A DNA stretch of 64,000 bases from Laguncularia racemosa (Eukaryota > Streptophyta > Magnoliopsida > Myrtales > Combretaceae). The stretch spans positions 2,232,001 through 2,296,000 of the forward strand of contig JBBMOL010000090.1 in the NCBI GenBank assembly GCA_037954665.1. Direction: 5' to 3'. Positions 1 through 13,300 of this stretch are shown here, in pieces (position 1 is the stretch's first letter; the number at the start of each line of letters is the position of its first letter). The notes beneath the pieces are model-generated. The model was not told the DNA's origin and searched no databases. It worked only from the letters and a program-made list of their open reading frames with translations. The position numbers were made by a program, and so were the translations under genes.

Positions 1-400
1 GTTTTTTATTTGCAATGAATACGAAATTTTTCACTAATTAATTTTATAACAATTAATTAACTACATATTAACAATTAATCACATTTGATTAATGGATAAT
101 TAACAGCTATTTACTTTTAAGACTAATTCTACAAAACCATACAAATATTTTTCATTTGCAACAAATACAAAATTTCTTACTAATTAATTTTATATCAATT
201 AATTAACGATATATTAACGACTAATCACTACTAACTAACAGTTAAATAACAATAACTTAATTTAACGACTACATTTACAAAAATACATTATAATAACATA
301 AATGCATAATTCATTTACTAATGTTAATTAATCATATATTAAAAATTAATTACTAATTAATAGTTAATTAACAATAACTATTATTTCGATAAAATTTATG
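1..400. repeat. Imperfect tandem repeat of about 146 bp at the left edge
   Basis: A first unit (about 1-147) is repeated from about 148. The TTTGCAA landmark is at 9-15 and again at 155-161, a period of 146. A third, shortened and more diverged copy follows to about 400; its TATATTAA and TTAACAATAACT blocks align with copy two. The sequence is extremely AT-rich and non-coding. The array probably continues beyond the window. Confidence 0.6.
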
Positions 401-1861
401 TTGTATATATATTTACTTGTCTTTTTTATTTATCCGAAGTACTATAACCGCAATAAAAATAATTTTTTTCTTAAGAAAACATGTTAAGATCTTAATGAAG
501 ATATTTCCACACACGTATTTCAATAGAGTAAAACCTACATAAAACACAAATTATGAAAACAAAAATTTGCAAATAACGATAGAGAGTGAAATTTATAAAG
601 GAAATTGAAAAATAAAAATGTAAACATATGAATTGAGGATTCGTATTTATATTAGAAATTGTTGGTGCAAATTTTTTCCTGTGTATTACAAATCACATGT
701 TATGATACTATATAAATTTACTATATCACTTTTATAGGTTTGCAGATATACTTTTATAATAATTTTATAAGTTTGCATAATAAGATTCCATAGGGTTACA
801 GGAAAAAAAATTATTTTGTATTAAATGAGCAAACCGGGTTTGCATCTTCAGCATACAATTTTCCAATATACCTAAAGTCATATACGTGATCTATGTTTTC
901 GCAACCTATTTTAGTAATAATTTTTATGGGTACAATATTTAAGTATTTTTTTTCAAAAATAACAATATTTAAGTACGTAACCCCATTTCCACCACCACGC
1001 CTACCAAATAATAATAATAATTATTATTATTATTACTTAAATGAAAAGGTAGAAAAAACTTAAATCTTCCAATACATTTTTATTCTTAAATATACTTAAA
1101 CCAAGCAATTTCGTACCTTCGATATTTTAGTGGTTGAATCAAAGGCCCCTTACATAAAAAAAAATAAAAAAATCTTGCTATAGCACTATTAAAATATCTA
1201 TTTTCAGCAACACATCTCACTATGTAACACCTAAAAAAGCAAACTTACATATAAACCCCTTTTTTTATGTAAATTTCCCTTTCCTATGTATCATACGTCT
1301 GATGGAAGGCATTACTAAAGATAGTTGTTCCAATGCTCTACCTACCTTTTACTTTATTAAGCAGTTTTCTTATTGTAAGATATCATATTTGTATGGCATT
1401 ACTTCTATATTTTATTTTGTGACATTATTTGTGCATTGCTCTCAAAACTAAAAGTAATTTTATGAAGGTTAAATCTAACTACAAGACCCAAATGCTACAC
1501 AATAAACTTATTCTACGCATTTACATTATGACACGTAGATGGGGATTATTCCTTCAAGACTAGATGATAGTGGGGCATAAGGATAGCAAACCATACAAAT
1601 CCTACCCTATCAGGCCATAACCAACTTTAAGGTGCTACATCAATATCTTAACAACCTTTTTCTCTTCAACCATCTCTATACTTTATACCAAAAGTCCTTT
1701 AAAAGAGTTCCTTAGCATTTTCTTTAAGTTTTATAAGTCTCATTGGAAAAAATTGATTCCTTACTTTATCCCATTTTGTTAGGAAAGTAAACAGATCGCT
1801 CACCAATGCTTAAGAAACCCATAGAGTGGGTTCTCAGCATAACGGTGCCAAGCACCTTGCA
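401..1861. other. AT-rich intergenic stretch
   Basis: I see no gene here. The only ordered element is a short (AAT)n/(ATT)n palindromic microsatellite at about 1007-1036. All reading frames are short and interrupted. Confidence 0.6.
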
Positions 1862-1869
1862 ATAAGGAT

Positions 1870-2716
1870 TAGAGGTGAGCATGGATCAAATTAGTTTGGT
1901 TTTTGCTAAAAACCATTTATGATATATTTTTTTTTTTTATCCCAAACCAATGCATATGGTTCAGATTGGAAATTTTGCCAAACCATTAAGTTCGTTTCAA
2001 ATTACGAATTAAACCAAAACCATCACCCAAAAAATGAATTATATACTTATGCATTGATCACGTCCCAACTTTCTATTTTTCTTTAACCTTTCACAAAAAT
2101 GTATTTATTTAACTTCATCATACAAATACGTTTAGGCTTATATGAAATACTTGATAGAATTTTACAAAGTAAAAAGTAAAAAATGCTTAATAGAATTTTT
2201 TATAAAAAAAAGGGGAAATTTTACATAGTTCTTACTAAGGGAAAACCAAAAAAAAAAAAAATGCTGAAAAGTAAAAATGCTTGATAAAATTTAAATTAAT
2301 AAAAAAAAGAAGAAGAAATTTACATTGTTCTTACATCTTACCTTTACGAGTAAGTGATTGAGTTTGGATTGTTAGTATATTATCCGGATTGTGAAAGAAA
2401 ACTAGAGAAGAGAACTAAAAAGAGTTGATAAAGGCATAAAAGAGAAATGAAGTAACAATTGTAAATTATAACATAGAGACTTAATATTAGCATTTGTGGT
2501 TTGTCAAATATGAGTTAGGCTCTTGAACATTTACACTACCAAGTGTGGAAATTTTTTTGGATTAACAGATACAGTTCAAATGAAGTACCTAAACCAAATT
2601 GTAATCTGTTTGGAGAGCGCGAATCCAAACCACAAGCTGAAACATTTAGAAAAATACTGCAATTTCAATTTGGATTAGTTTGATTTGTAGTTCTAATAGT
2701 TTTTTTACCACCTCTA
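1870..2716. mobile_element. Non-autonomous hAT-type element (MITE-like) with 8-bp target duplication
   Basis: The element begins TAGAGGTG and ends with the exact complement CACCTCTA. It is flanked by the perfect 8-bp direct repeat ATAAGGAT at 1862-1869 and 2717-2724. Duplications of 8 bp and TIRs of this form are typical of hAT elements. Subterminal parts are rich in AAACCA/TTTGG-like words in both orientations. The 847-bp interior contains no transposase reading frame, so any movement would need a transposase in trans. The termini and duplication are seen directly; the superfamily assignment follows from them. Confidence 0.8.
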
Positions 2717-2724
2717 ATAAGGAT

Positions 2725-4276
2725 TATTGATCCATGAAAATTTTATAAATGCGAATACTAACAAGTATATTAGGTCAATCAAATAACACAGAAAGAATAG
2801 GGTTATCGTTGCCACAAGGATTAAATTAATTACCAAATTAATACCAATTCTATTATTATTTAAGCACATAAAAAATTATTAAAATAAAAAATATATATAC
2901 TAATGCTAACTAAAACTAACAATGAAATTGAAACAATCACTAAAATAAACCTTTTTTTATTCAATCAATAAGGAGGTAGGAAAATTGAATCCTAACTAAA
3001 TTATAATTATATTTTTTGCTATTCTTATTAATTTGCTAAAATCTTTTATTTTCCTTTTGAATCTTAAAGTCCTTTTTATGGTATAACAATTTGAATCATC
3101 TTTCAAATCATTAAATTATCAATTAACAAATTTAATTTCCTAGATTCCTTTAGTCAAATTAACATGGTTTCAAATTCACAATTACTCATCTTTCGAATTA
3201 TAATTTACTAGTGTCTTAAATTATTTTTTTTCTAAATTCCTTTAATTAGAAATTAAAAAAAAACACCGCATTAAATCCTAAGTGCAAATTTAGTTCAATT
3301 ATAGATAGTAAATATTCCAATTAAATTACCTTAATTAAATAATCTTGACTAGTCTTAAATTCCTTTCTAATTCAATAAGATATTCTATGATCATATATTT
3401 TGAACCATAAACATATAATTACAACATCAATATTCATAACAAAAATAATTCAAATATCTAAATATAGTATAATAGAATAACAAATACGAACTAGTAATTA
3501 AAATCCATCAATTTTCCCAACAAAAAAATTTAACATATGATTAAATCAAGAAAATACACCAATAAGTAGAAATAATTCATAAAATAATCCATTAAAAAAT
3601 TAAAAATTTTAATCTATAATATATAAAAAAAATCACCCAAAAATAAAAGGAACAAATAAATTTGCCATTCAGATTTCATGCTCGGCTCCACCCATCTTCC
3701 TAAATTTTCTGGCCGTTTCTGATCTGTCTTATTAGTCAAAAACCAATCCACATCCTCTCGCTGTCTCCTTCGTTCTTCGTCTTCTGCTGGCCGCCACGTC
3801 CTTCTTTTATATATATATATATATATATTAAAACAAAACCTAATTGCTGTTTATTATATAGCACATAATCTTCGATTTAAAATTTTAATTGAACTATAAC
3901 TGAATTTTCTTACTATTGTATTTTAAATAATTGACTTCCACAATTAAATTTTAAATATATATTTTTTTCTATTAAAAATATAAAAATATACGTAAATAAA
4001 TAAAAATATATAACTCTATAACTTATGATTCGTCTTTTCATCCCTATGCACAGATCGCGAGGCTTGAATTTGCTCATTTGGGCCGTTTGGCAGTAACCAA
4101 GGGAATTCATTCATCTGACATAATATCAAGCCATTCAATGGAGATTGCATTTGCGCTAGCATTTTACAAAAAGAATATATAAAAATCCAGTTTCTCCAGC
4201 TATCATCGCGTGAAAATTTAAAAGAAGAAAAGGTAAAGAGCTCCAATGCTCAAAAAGAATTATGTTAGCCTACGAG
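2725..4276. other. Intergenic stretch including the likely 3' flank of the GDT1-like gene
   Basis: No coding region is recognised. An (AT)n microsatellite is at about 3809-3830. The last few hundred bases before 4277 probably hold the 3' UTR and polyadenylation signals of the minus-strand gene. The frames open here show no family resemblance. Confidence 0.5.
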
Positions 4277-7200
4277 TTATAGTGGAGGATAGAAGTAGGA
4301 AGATAAAGAAAACCCCAGGAAGAGCAAGCCTCCAATAGTAGCAACCGTGCGTTGAGAGATCTTGGCTGCTAACATGCTACCTCCTACCACTGCGAGCGAT
4401 GTGCATATAGTGTGTCCTACGGTTGCTCCAAGAGCAACTCCAACAGCATTTTTGTGTGTTGCCAGCTGCAGATGAAAAGATTGTTAAGAGAAAATATAAA
4501 TAACATGTTCGCATGCCCAAAGATAATACATGTTAACATAACACACACCTTATTTGCATGTAAAGAAAGATAAATCATATCTAAGGTTCATTCATAGGCA
4601 CTTCATGGTTCCAATCATGGACACCCAAGAGAGATTGTTATATGTCGTGGCTGGGACATTTTCAATCTTTTTAAAACAATTAATTGTCTCATCCAACGTC
4701 CTCAGTAGCAACTTTACATACTCAGAACAACAAATATGCGATAACGTAAAAATAACATTGGAACCTCTTCTCCATTATATTCCATTGTGCTCTCATTTCT
4801 TCGACATGTACACAACAGAAAAATGTATACAAGGAAAATTGGCAGCAAAAGTTTTCCATATTAACACTTGAATAAATGCTTCAAGGTTAATTGCAGAATA
4901 AGAAGTGAGTCTTGCAGACTTAGAGAAGAATAGTGAACTTCTTAATATCAAGTGAACCAAATTAATATGAAATGTGAAATTAAATAATCAAAATCATTGC
5001 TTTGCTGAAAAAATATGAACCAAGAAGCATATCTTACAGCAATAGTAGCTATCTGGCTTCGATCACCCCACTCTGCTAGAAAGGTCAGTATAAATGACTG
5101 CACATGAAACAAAAGTTCTATCACAAGAAACTCTATGAAGTGGATGAACAGGGAAAAGAATTCCCAGTTTGACAAATGTAAAAGTGCTCTTGGAATCTTC
5201 TTCTTCTTCTTCTCCTTTTTTTCATAGGACAAAACTAATTATTAATGAGCCATGTCAAACACCCTACCTCCAGAAAAATAGGTGTACAAAATCTTGAGAA
5301 TAAGCGACGGAACGATGTCTTCCCTTGTCCAGCTTCAAGTTTCTCTTCAACCTGCATAAACCAGACAAAATATCAGTTGGGAATGCCTTGTATATACACA
5401 TACTTGCAAGCAGTAGGACAAAAATTGATTTATCAAATAATTGTCCCCCACTTAATCCATCTTGATAATCTAAATATAGAAAACAATAATTGACCAAGCA
5501 ATCTGCCAAGTCCACTTTAGTTTGAGTCCATACAAGGGGAACATGTACATCTAATAAAGATCCATGGGACAATCAAGAAGAGTTAAATCTCCTTGAGCTC
5601 CTCAACAGCACTTTGAGCAATATTTGTGGCAATCATACAAATGAACAAACAGAAGCTTCATTCAGGGAAATTGCATGATATATAAGCGCATCCATAACCA
5701 AGTGACTGTTATCTTTAAATTCTAAATTATTCATAATTCCATCAAGGTATAGGATGTCAAAGGCAGTCTTATATTCCAAGTTAGTAGTAGTTTACTTTCC
5801 CCCAGTCCTTCAAGTGTCATGAAAGTTTTGACAACAGACTGTTCACGGAGCTCCCAATTCTATTATCTCCAGCTAAAATATGCTCCAAGAACATTTTTGG
5901 AAGATCGAAGGAGAATTCCATACCACAAATTATTCCAAAAGAAATCACATCCTCAATGGAAAAGTCATATATTATTGAGAAGATAAGTGAGATTATTTTC
6001 CGGTCAGTGTTATTAGTTCTATAAGTCAAGAATCACAGATATAGGAATTCTATTAGAAGAGCATGCTCAGTTATCTACATTTCATAACTGATGAGCATGA
6101 AAATGGAGTTACCGAAGAGAAGAAATAAAGCTAAACGAAGTATGTCTGATCGATGAAATTGGATAAAGGTCAACAAGAAGGATATTGAAGAGCCATACTT
6201 CCTCCATTTCTTTCTTCTGGTGTGACTTTGAGTCTGCCGATCTCCATGCAATGTAAAGTAATCGCAACCCAAAGAATGCATAAAGAACTGAAAATAAAAA
6301 AAAATGATACAAGTTAATCCAAATAAGTTGTTTAATTACCTACTGAAGAAATAAACTAGTTGTCAAAATCCAAAAGAGGAATGAGATAAGAACAGATGAA
6401 CATCACTAAACAAGCAGGGGAAACTGATATTCCTTGAAGAAGAACTCGTAAACAGAAAACCAATTTTCTATTCAAGGAAGAGTAGGAAAAAAGCCACACC
6501 TGTAGCAGCACTATTGGTATGCTTCCTTGATATCAAATTGGGCACAATTCTTCCTAGTCCAGTAGATAGCACCTAACAGCAATTACCACTAACTTTAAGA
6601 CTTAAAAGAGGTTCCAAAAGAAAAATGAAAGCACCCATATTTCAGTAATTTTCAGGGAATTCTTTCAGCACAATAAAGAACTAAACATAACAAGAATATG
6701 GCCACAAAAGGGGACACTTACCGTCATGACAACCAAGGCAGTGAGTGCACCAGATAAAACAATGGACTTGGGGTGGCGCATTGCCATGAGAGCTGCTATT
6801 ATAAATGTCTCATCTCCAATCTGACATCATAAGAACTCATAAGGAAACAGCATCCCCTTCACCAAATAGATGGGTTGTCCCACATATACTGAAGCTAGAT
6901 GCTTCAGAGACACTTGGTAACTGGTGAATCAATGGAGCCATGGAACACATATGCTATTGATCCAGCACTACCAAGTGCCTTACTGCTCTGTGACCACCAA
7001 ACTCACACTCACGGTCATTAGCAAACCTCAATTCTCACCTCACTAACAAGAATCATGGAAAAACTCGCAAAGAAAGCATCGAAAACACCAAGACCAGAAT
7101 CCAAACTAAGAACAAGGTCGATAGAGGTGCCATCTCCACCAGCATCATTTGCAAGCTTATTCAGAACAATCTGTGAAAAAGCCCGTTATGTATATTCAGT

Positions 7201-8207
7201 CGAATTTAATCAAATACCTAAGAACTTTAAAAATATCCACACATTTTACAGTGTTCCAAAAGCATCCCCTAATCCCAATCAGCTCAAATAACCCATAATT
7301 CAAAATAAATCCCTCATGTATATTCACTCAAATTTAACTAACTAGCTAAACCTTTAACAAATCCAGACTATTTAAAATGCTTCCAAAAGCAACCCATAAT
7401 TTGCTTAGAAACCTCATAAATCAACACAAACCCCCCATGTATTTCCACTCAAATTTAACCAGAAAGCTAAGAACTTATGTAAGTCCATAATATTTGCAAT
7501 ACTTCCAAAAGCTACCCGTAATCTCAATTTGCTTAAAAACCTAATAAACCAACACAAACACATCACTCAAATCTAATAAAAAAGATAAAACTTTACAAAA
7601 TCGGCACTATTTAAAATACTCCCGAGATCAAACCAAAATCCCATTTTGCTGAAAACCTAAAAATCAATACAAACTTGCTTACCCAAGAATTTTTTACTTG
7701 CTTAAAAAATCAGCACACAAATTTGCTTTTCTTTTTTTCCTCTTTGTTGTTATTATTTCAATTTGCTTAACAACCTTGTAAATCGACATAAACCCATCAA
7801 TAGCGATCCACTAAAATCAACCACAAATCTAAGAACTTCAATTAAATCCATACTAATTACAATGCATCCATTAGCAACCGATGATCCCAATTTACATAAA
7901 AACCTATAAATTAACACGAACCCATCAAAATTAAATCCAAATTAAACAATAAAGGAACTTACTTTACTGCGGCGACCGAGATCTCTAACAAGTGGTTCGG
8001 ATTTTTTCTGGACTGAAGCTTCCAAACCATCCTAGTATAAAACCCAGTAACAAAAAACGCATAATTCGTTTGAAATTTACGTTTTATGTATTAATGAATA
8101 TTTGTAATTGTACATTATTATTTAGAATTTACCTGTGCGTAGACGGAAGTGAGAGAGAGAACCGCATAGAGAAGAAGATACACGGACAAGGCGCGAATTT
8201 TACCCAT
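4277..8207 (-). CDS. PML3: GDT1-like cation transporter, PML3-type (UPF0016 family), 9 exons
   Basis: Exons in transcript order are 8133-8207, 7963-8031, 7039-7170, 6722-6820, 6500-6572, 6199-6287, 5268-5351, 5038-5097 and 4277-4465. Every intron is GT-AG and the exons join in frame to 289 residues. The protein starts MGKIRALSVY with a hydrophobic signal peptide ending near residue 25. A luminal, charged segment follows. Then come two copies of the family motif: SEIGDET at about residues 91-97 and EWGDRS at about residues 215-220. A charged linker (KSHQKKEMEE...) separates the two halves, and the C-terminus is YFYPPL. The acidic E-x-G-D motifs are those thought to bind Mn2+/Ca2+. Plant PML3-type proteins are secretory-pathway (Golgi) Mn/Ca transporters, and the length and signal peptide match that group rather than the shorter GDT1-like 4/5 group. 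I see no lesion. The function is transferred from the family. Confidence 0.95.
7185..7930 (-). repeat. Tandem repeat of about 120-130 bp in intron 2 of the GDT1-like gene
   Basis: Plus-strand copies begin near 7190, 7318, 7439 and 7564, and a further diverged copy lies near 7785-7927. Each carries ATTCACTCAAATTTAA-like, CTTCCAAAAGC-like and AATCAACACAAACCC-like blocks in the same order. The array fills most of intron 2 (7171-7962) and does not touch either splice site. Confidence 0.7.
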
Positions 8208-8420
8208 TGCGTTCGCACACGAGAAAGAGAGAGAGATCTGAAATAAAGGTGGATCTACTTCTTAGGTTTTTCGGGTATTGTAAGAAAAGGGGTAGAGAGA
8301 CTGAGAGAGAGAGATCCGGTGAAGATCTCCAAAAGAAGGAGAAAAGCTGATTTCTCAGTTATATTGCAGACAAAGCCTCTAATTTTTAGTTTGGGTTTGA
8401 ACTTTGACCTTGCCCAGTCT
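8208..8420 (-). promoter_or_regulatory. 5' UTR/promoter-proximal region of the GDT1-like gene
   Basis: Upstream of the start codon the transcribed strand is rich in CT runs (GAGAGA on the plus strand at about 8148-8160, 8224-8236 and 8296-8315). This is common in plant 5' leaders. No TATA box can be fixed with confidence and the transcription start is not visible. Confidence 0.45.
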
Positions 8421-10984
8421 TAATAATAATAATAATAATAATAAGATTAGTTAACAAAAGAAATATGTCAAATAATATTTGGAGAGATTTGGTAAGATAA
8501 ATAAATAAATTTTCTTAATTTTAACTTTTTATTTTTTTTTAAAGTAGGTTATTTTTTATATAATTAAAGTGGTTATAGTTGCTTTTGATGTTTTTCATAT
8601 TAGTAAGACTTTTCATTTATAACTGCAATTCCCTATAATCAATCTTTAAATAAGATTTTGATTTTCAAATGATGAAACTTTAAGTATTAAATTATCTAAA
8701 TCAAAAGTAAAAATACTTTATATACCTTTTTATTTAAGAATGTTTATTCAATCCTCACCATTTCATTTTAAGTTACTCCTATGTACTAAATATGACATAT
8801 GTGCTTACTTTTTTTAATCATAGTGATCAAAGAAATGACCTTTTTATGATAACTGCATCTCAAACTCTACTTTTTAGAAGTAGTTACTTATTTACATGCT
8901 GGCAATTATATAAAAAGGAGAAAAAAGATTTATTAATTAATATATGTCCCATATTATATATACAAGGTATATAAAATATTAACAAGACTTTAACATGCAT
9001 GATAGTAAAATAAATAATTACCAAAATAATTCTTATCCATATTTTATACAGATTATATATATCAAAATTCTATTAATATTTATACACCATGTATATATAA
9101 CACATTACTTATATCAATTTATCAACCAATGAATATTTTCAAAAGCAAAAAAGAGGTGGAATGATTTTGGTGTCTTTTAAAAATGCTATCGTAGTAAGGT
9201 CATATTTAGATTTATATATATATATATATATATATATATCTTATTTGTAACTACTCGATGTTTGATTTATATCTATTTAAAAATCTAGTATATAGAAAAT
9301 TATTCTATTTGTATCTTATCTCTTTTTATTTCATGATTATGATAAAAAATGTTGATTTAAGTATAAGAATTGGAAAGTAAAATTCACATACTTTTAAAAG
9401 AAAGAATTTAAAAATATATTTTGTGCATTGGAAATTTATATTTTAATTAGAATTTTTGTAAAAAATAAATAAAGTAAATAGCAAATAAGATAAACTTTAG
9501 AGAGATTTTTTATGTATTTAAATTTATACAAGGGGGTGTGTATATATATATATATATATTATTTTCTTTTTTTTTGTATTTTATTCTTGTTAAGCATAAG
9601 ATTTGTATAGATATCAAAAAGATATAAAAAAAATATTGAAAAAAAAAAATGAAACCAATGAGCTAAACGAATAAGAAATATGAAAACTACAATTAGAATA
9701 GTTAACTATTTAGCATTATTTGAGCACCTGTAATTTGAGTTCATGTTCAGTAGTAATGTATAAAATGTTTTGCTTTTATTTGCCTTAAAAAGTCTATTAA
9801 CAGGCTCTTTACTAAAATATTAATGGTATATTTAATAGAATGGATTACAGTAGAAATAGGATTGTAATGATATTACAAAGGAATGGAATAGATAAGTAAT
9901 AATAATTAGCTTATTTAGTTGTATTTAAAATGATTTAATAATAAATTACAAATATATTTAAAAATATTAATATATCAATGTCATAGACCATGGCTGAGCT
10001 ATTGGCTATGGTTATACACAAAATATACATATACATATATATAAATATATATATATATAATAAAGATTAAAAAATAGCTATCCCTTTAATATAAATAAAA
10101 TAAAAAACGACTTCTTATTTTATAACAATAAAAATTCTGTGCAAGTATACCATATCACATATAATAAACAGGTGTGGTACTAATCTTATAAAAAATAACT
10201 ATTTTATTCTAAAAGTCAACCCAAAATATAACTAATCATAATACCTTTATCGGTGTGTTAGGTACTAAACAAACCTTATGAAATTACTATTGCCTTCCGC
10301 GTTGAATTTCAAACTACTATTTGTCGAACCTGGATTTTGGATTTATATGGAGATGTTTCTTAAGGAATAAGGATTGATTATTTCTTTAATTCTTAGCAAA
10401 GGAACAATTGATCTTAGTTAAATCCAACATCTTCTTGTCCTTCACATTTATGAATTGAAAAAACCAATAAATACCATCGTCGTATTTTGAGTGCAATCCA
10501 AGTCTTTCTTTAATCCAACCAACGGAAAACATGGATTGCACTCAAACTGATATGGTTTGCATTTTAAACACTGGGTCGTTTCCAAAGTGGCTCAGGTCCG
10601 GCCTTGATCCGTTGGATCAAGGGTCGGGAGAGGGGTGGGTGAGAAATTTTTTTTATATATTATTTGTTGGTCGTTTTCTTTTTATCCTTCTCTTTCTTAT
10701 TTGTTTATATTTTTTGGTGAGTCTTTTCTTAAATTTATTCACGTAAAAAATTAATTTATTATTTTCATAACAATATATAATGTTTTCTTCATTAATTGGT
10801 AGCAAACATCATATATTACAAATAACAAAAAAAAAAGATAGACATTTGACCTTACCTTTTATGAACAATTATTAGACTCCATGAGTAAATAACAAAAGAA
10901 ATAAGGAAGTACTGTTCCATTTACAAATTATCTCTAACTTAGTATAAAAAATAAATAAAGTAATGCTATTACCCTTACACGTTA
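8421..10984. other. AT-rich intergenic stretch with microsatellites
   Basis: No gene is supported. Simple repeats include (TAA)n at about 8421-8442, (AT)n at about 9218-9240, (TA)n at about 9540-9560 and further AT tracts at about 10022-10062. A short perfect hairpin (TTGATCC, 3-nt loop, GGATCAA) is near 10602-10618, in a GC-richer patch that could be the subterminal part of the neighbouring hAT copy. The 71-residue frame at 10531 has no family features. Confidence 0.5.
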
Positions 10985-13300
10985 ATTTAGCTTACCTGAT
11001 ATCAGGAGTTGAACCAATGGAGCTTCTCCCAATAAGACGAAGTCGCTAAAGTATTCATCTTCTTTACTAGAAATTCCATACAACTCTTGTTTCCTACTCC
11101 TTGCCTTTAAACAATCCTTCGCGCAAGCCAATGCCTCAATGTTAACTAGTAACGGTCTTAATCGCCGCTAAGATAAGATAAGACCCATTGTACTAAAAGT
11201 TTGCTCAACAACTATTGTTGATGCAAGAGCAGTAAGAACTTAATAAGCCATTCGAGAAAGGATCAAATACATCTTCCTATGCCTTCTCCATCTGTCTAAG
11301 ATATTAAAGTTCATGATACTAATGCCACCAAATTTAAAGTTTGTGTTGAAGTAGTAGTTAAAATCCATGTACTCACTGCACCCAACACAGTGTTGTTTCA
11401 ACCTTTATGCCATCATTTGTTACGCAAGGAGAGTATAACCATACGTGGCACCATGTGAGCTAGGGGATGGCGAGGGAGTTGCGAGAACTTAACCACCATA
11501 TACAATAAAAAAGTTAGAAAATAAGTCTTTTATTACTTAGATTGCTCGTCATAGTTCTTGTATGGCAATAACGGCATAGGTGTCTTAAGTCTTAGAAAAT
11601 ATGTCAATAATTTGATAATACAAATTAAGATATTCTAAAAACATATCTTTCTTACAATGCAGATCTAAAATAGAAAAAATAAATAAATTGTAGGAATTTG
11701 TCTATAATAAAGTAACCACTTTACAACCATTTCATTAATAATCACCTAAAAAAATGGGTCTCTTCGAGCTTCAAACAGCACTAATAGTATGTTTATGGTA
11801 TTCATTAGGAAAAAAAGCAAACACTAGCCTATTACACTTGAAAAAATGTCAGAGTACACTCATGAAAAACTCTTAAAACATTCAACATTTTGCTGCATAC
11901 ATCCCAATAGTTGAGTGCAATGGAATGCTTAGGAATGTCATTGTAGCAAAAGTACACAATGCATTTTTATAGGAAACCATATTTTTCAAAAGTCGATATG
12001 TGGAATTCTACCTATGCTTAACATCTCTTCTAAATTTTTTAGGTCGCATTTTGTTATCAATACAAAATTTCCTCCATGTCTTATCTACAGATGGATGATC
12101 AATTAAAAAGCCAACTAGTTATCTTATTGAGGATATCTTAAAATCTAAACAATTTAGATCATCATTAACACAAAGATTTAAAATATGGTAGACATATCAT
12201 ATATAGAAAAAGTCCTACTTAGTGTGGGTTGACATATTGCTTGAAGTTCATCAATGAATGCGGTATCTGCGAGCGTATTGTCAAAGCTAATGGAAAATAT
12301 ATTTTTAGTCAATAAGCATTCACCTAAAATAGTACTTATTATACAAATAATATTTTGTGCCATATTGCATTCGTTAAAAATCCCAAGCACTATTAGTCTC
12401 TTTTGTACTTGCCATGCATCATCTATCTAGTGACGTTTAATTCTTGAATAAATCATCATATCATAGATTGGTCCATATATCTACGCAAATAAGAACATGC
12501 ATATCAAGAGAATTCAATATAGCAACTAATTTACACTTACAATTATGATATAGCTTCATTGTGATTTGTTGTATCGTTTTCAGGTCGTAACTTTATGAGC
12601 TTTAATTCAAAGCTTCCGATGCATGGAAGATGCGTGACTCCATGATAGGTGACATTTGGCTAAGTATCCTACCATGGCAACTTTTTGCCTCTCAATAAAA
12701 TACTGAAATAATTCTATTGATTACAAATCACTTGATTCGAAAATTTGTTACTATGACTTATCTATGCCAAACTTTGTAGTGTACTTCAATTACATGTGAC
12801 TATTCAAAGTTCCATAGCCCTCCCCCTTCTTCCACACGTAACTTGATTGACAATAGTTATAATATGTATGGGTGCTACTATCTTCCCCTATAATTTTACT
12901 AAAATATTTAGTAAAAATATCATACTTAAGTGGTATAGGTGGCTTACTTGTAGAGTTGGATGGGCCACATATGTAGCCAGGTACTTCTTCGTTCAATACT
13001 TCCTAGACATCATCATCTTCTTCTTCTTCCGCCTCCTCCTCCCTGCCCTCTCATGGCAACAATTGACTTTGTCCATTAAGAGTCATGTGCTTAAAGCTTA
13101 GGAGTGGCATTATCAAATCCTTCAACCGCTCGTTGGTGAAGTCATAGAGATCATAATCCTCCACATCAAAAAATTGCTTAAGTTCACGTAGAACAAATTT
13201 TTCCTTATCACCTTTTCTAAAACCTTCTTTCTTACTAGAAGACAAACCACAAAAGAAACTTGCTTTTTTTTTTTTCAAATTAGTATAAAAAGAAAATATT
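10985..13300 (-). pseudogene. hAT-family transposase pseudogene (BED zinc finger, RICESLEEPER-like)
   Basis: Three open stretches at 13051-13278, 12790-12996 and 12178-12390 are in one minus-strand frame. They read as successive parts of one protein. The second contains a BED-finger-like segment (YYNYCQSSYVWKKGEGYGTL) followed by a histidine. The third contains SFDNTLADTAFIDEL, matching the second catalytic aspartate region of hAT transposases. Near 11110-11240 the minus strand gives EQTFSTMG followed by RRLRPLLVNIEALACAKD, the C-terminal hAT dimerisation region. Several stops separate these parts, so the gene is dead. I could not find matching TIRs or an 8-bp duplication around it. Confidence 0.75.

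Noticed and set aside
4554..4871. 105-residue plus-strand reading frame
   Set aside because: It lies mainly in the last intron of the minus-strand GDT1-like gene (4466-5037) and has no family features.
5264..6312. Several minus-strand reading frames of 67-102 residues
   Set aside because: They overlap true exons in the same or a shifted frame and run into introns; the spliced gene explains them.
8792..8974. 60-residue reading frame in intergenic DNA
   Set aside because: AT-rich sequence, no family features and no plausible exon context.
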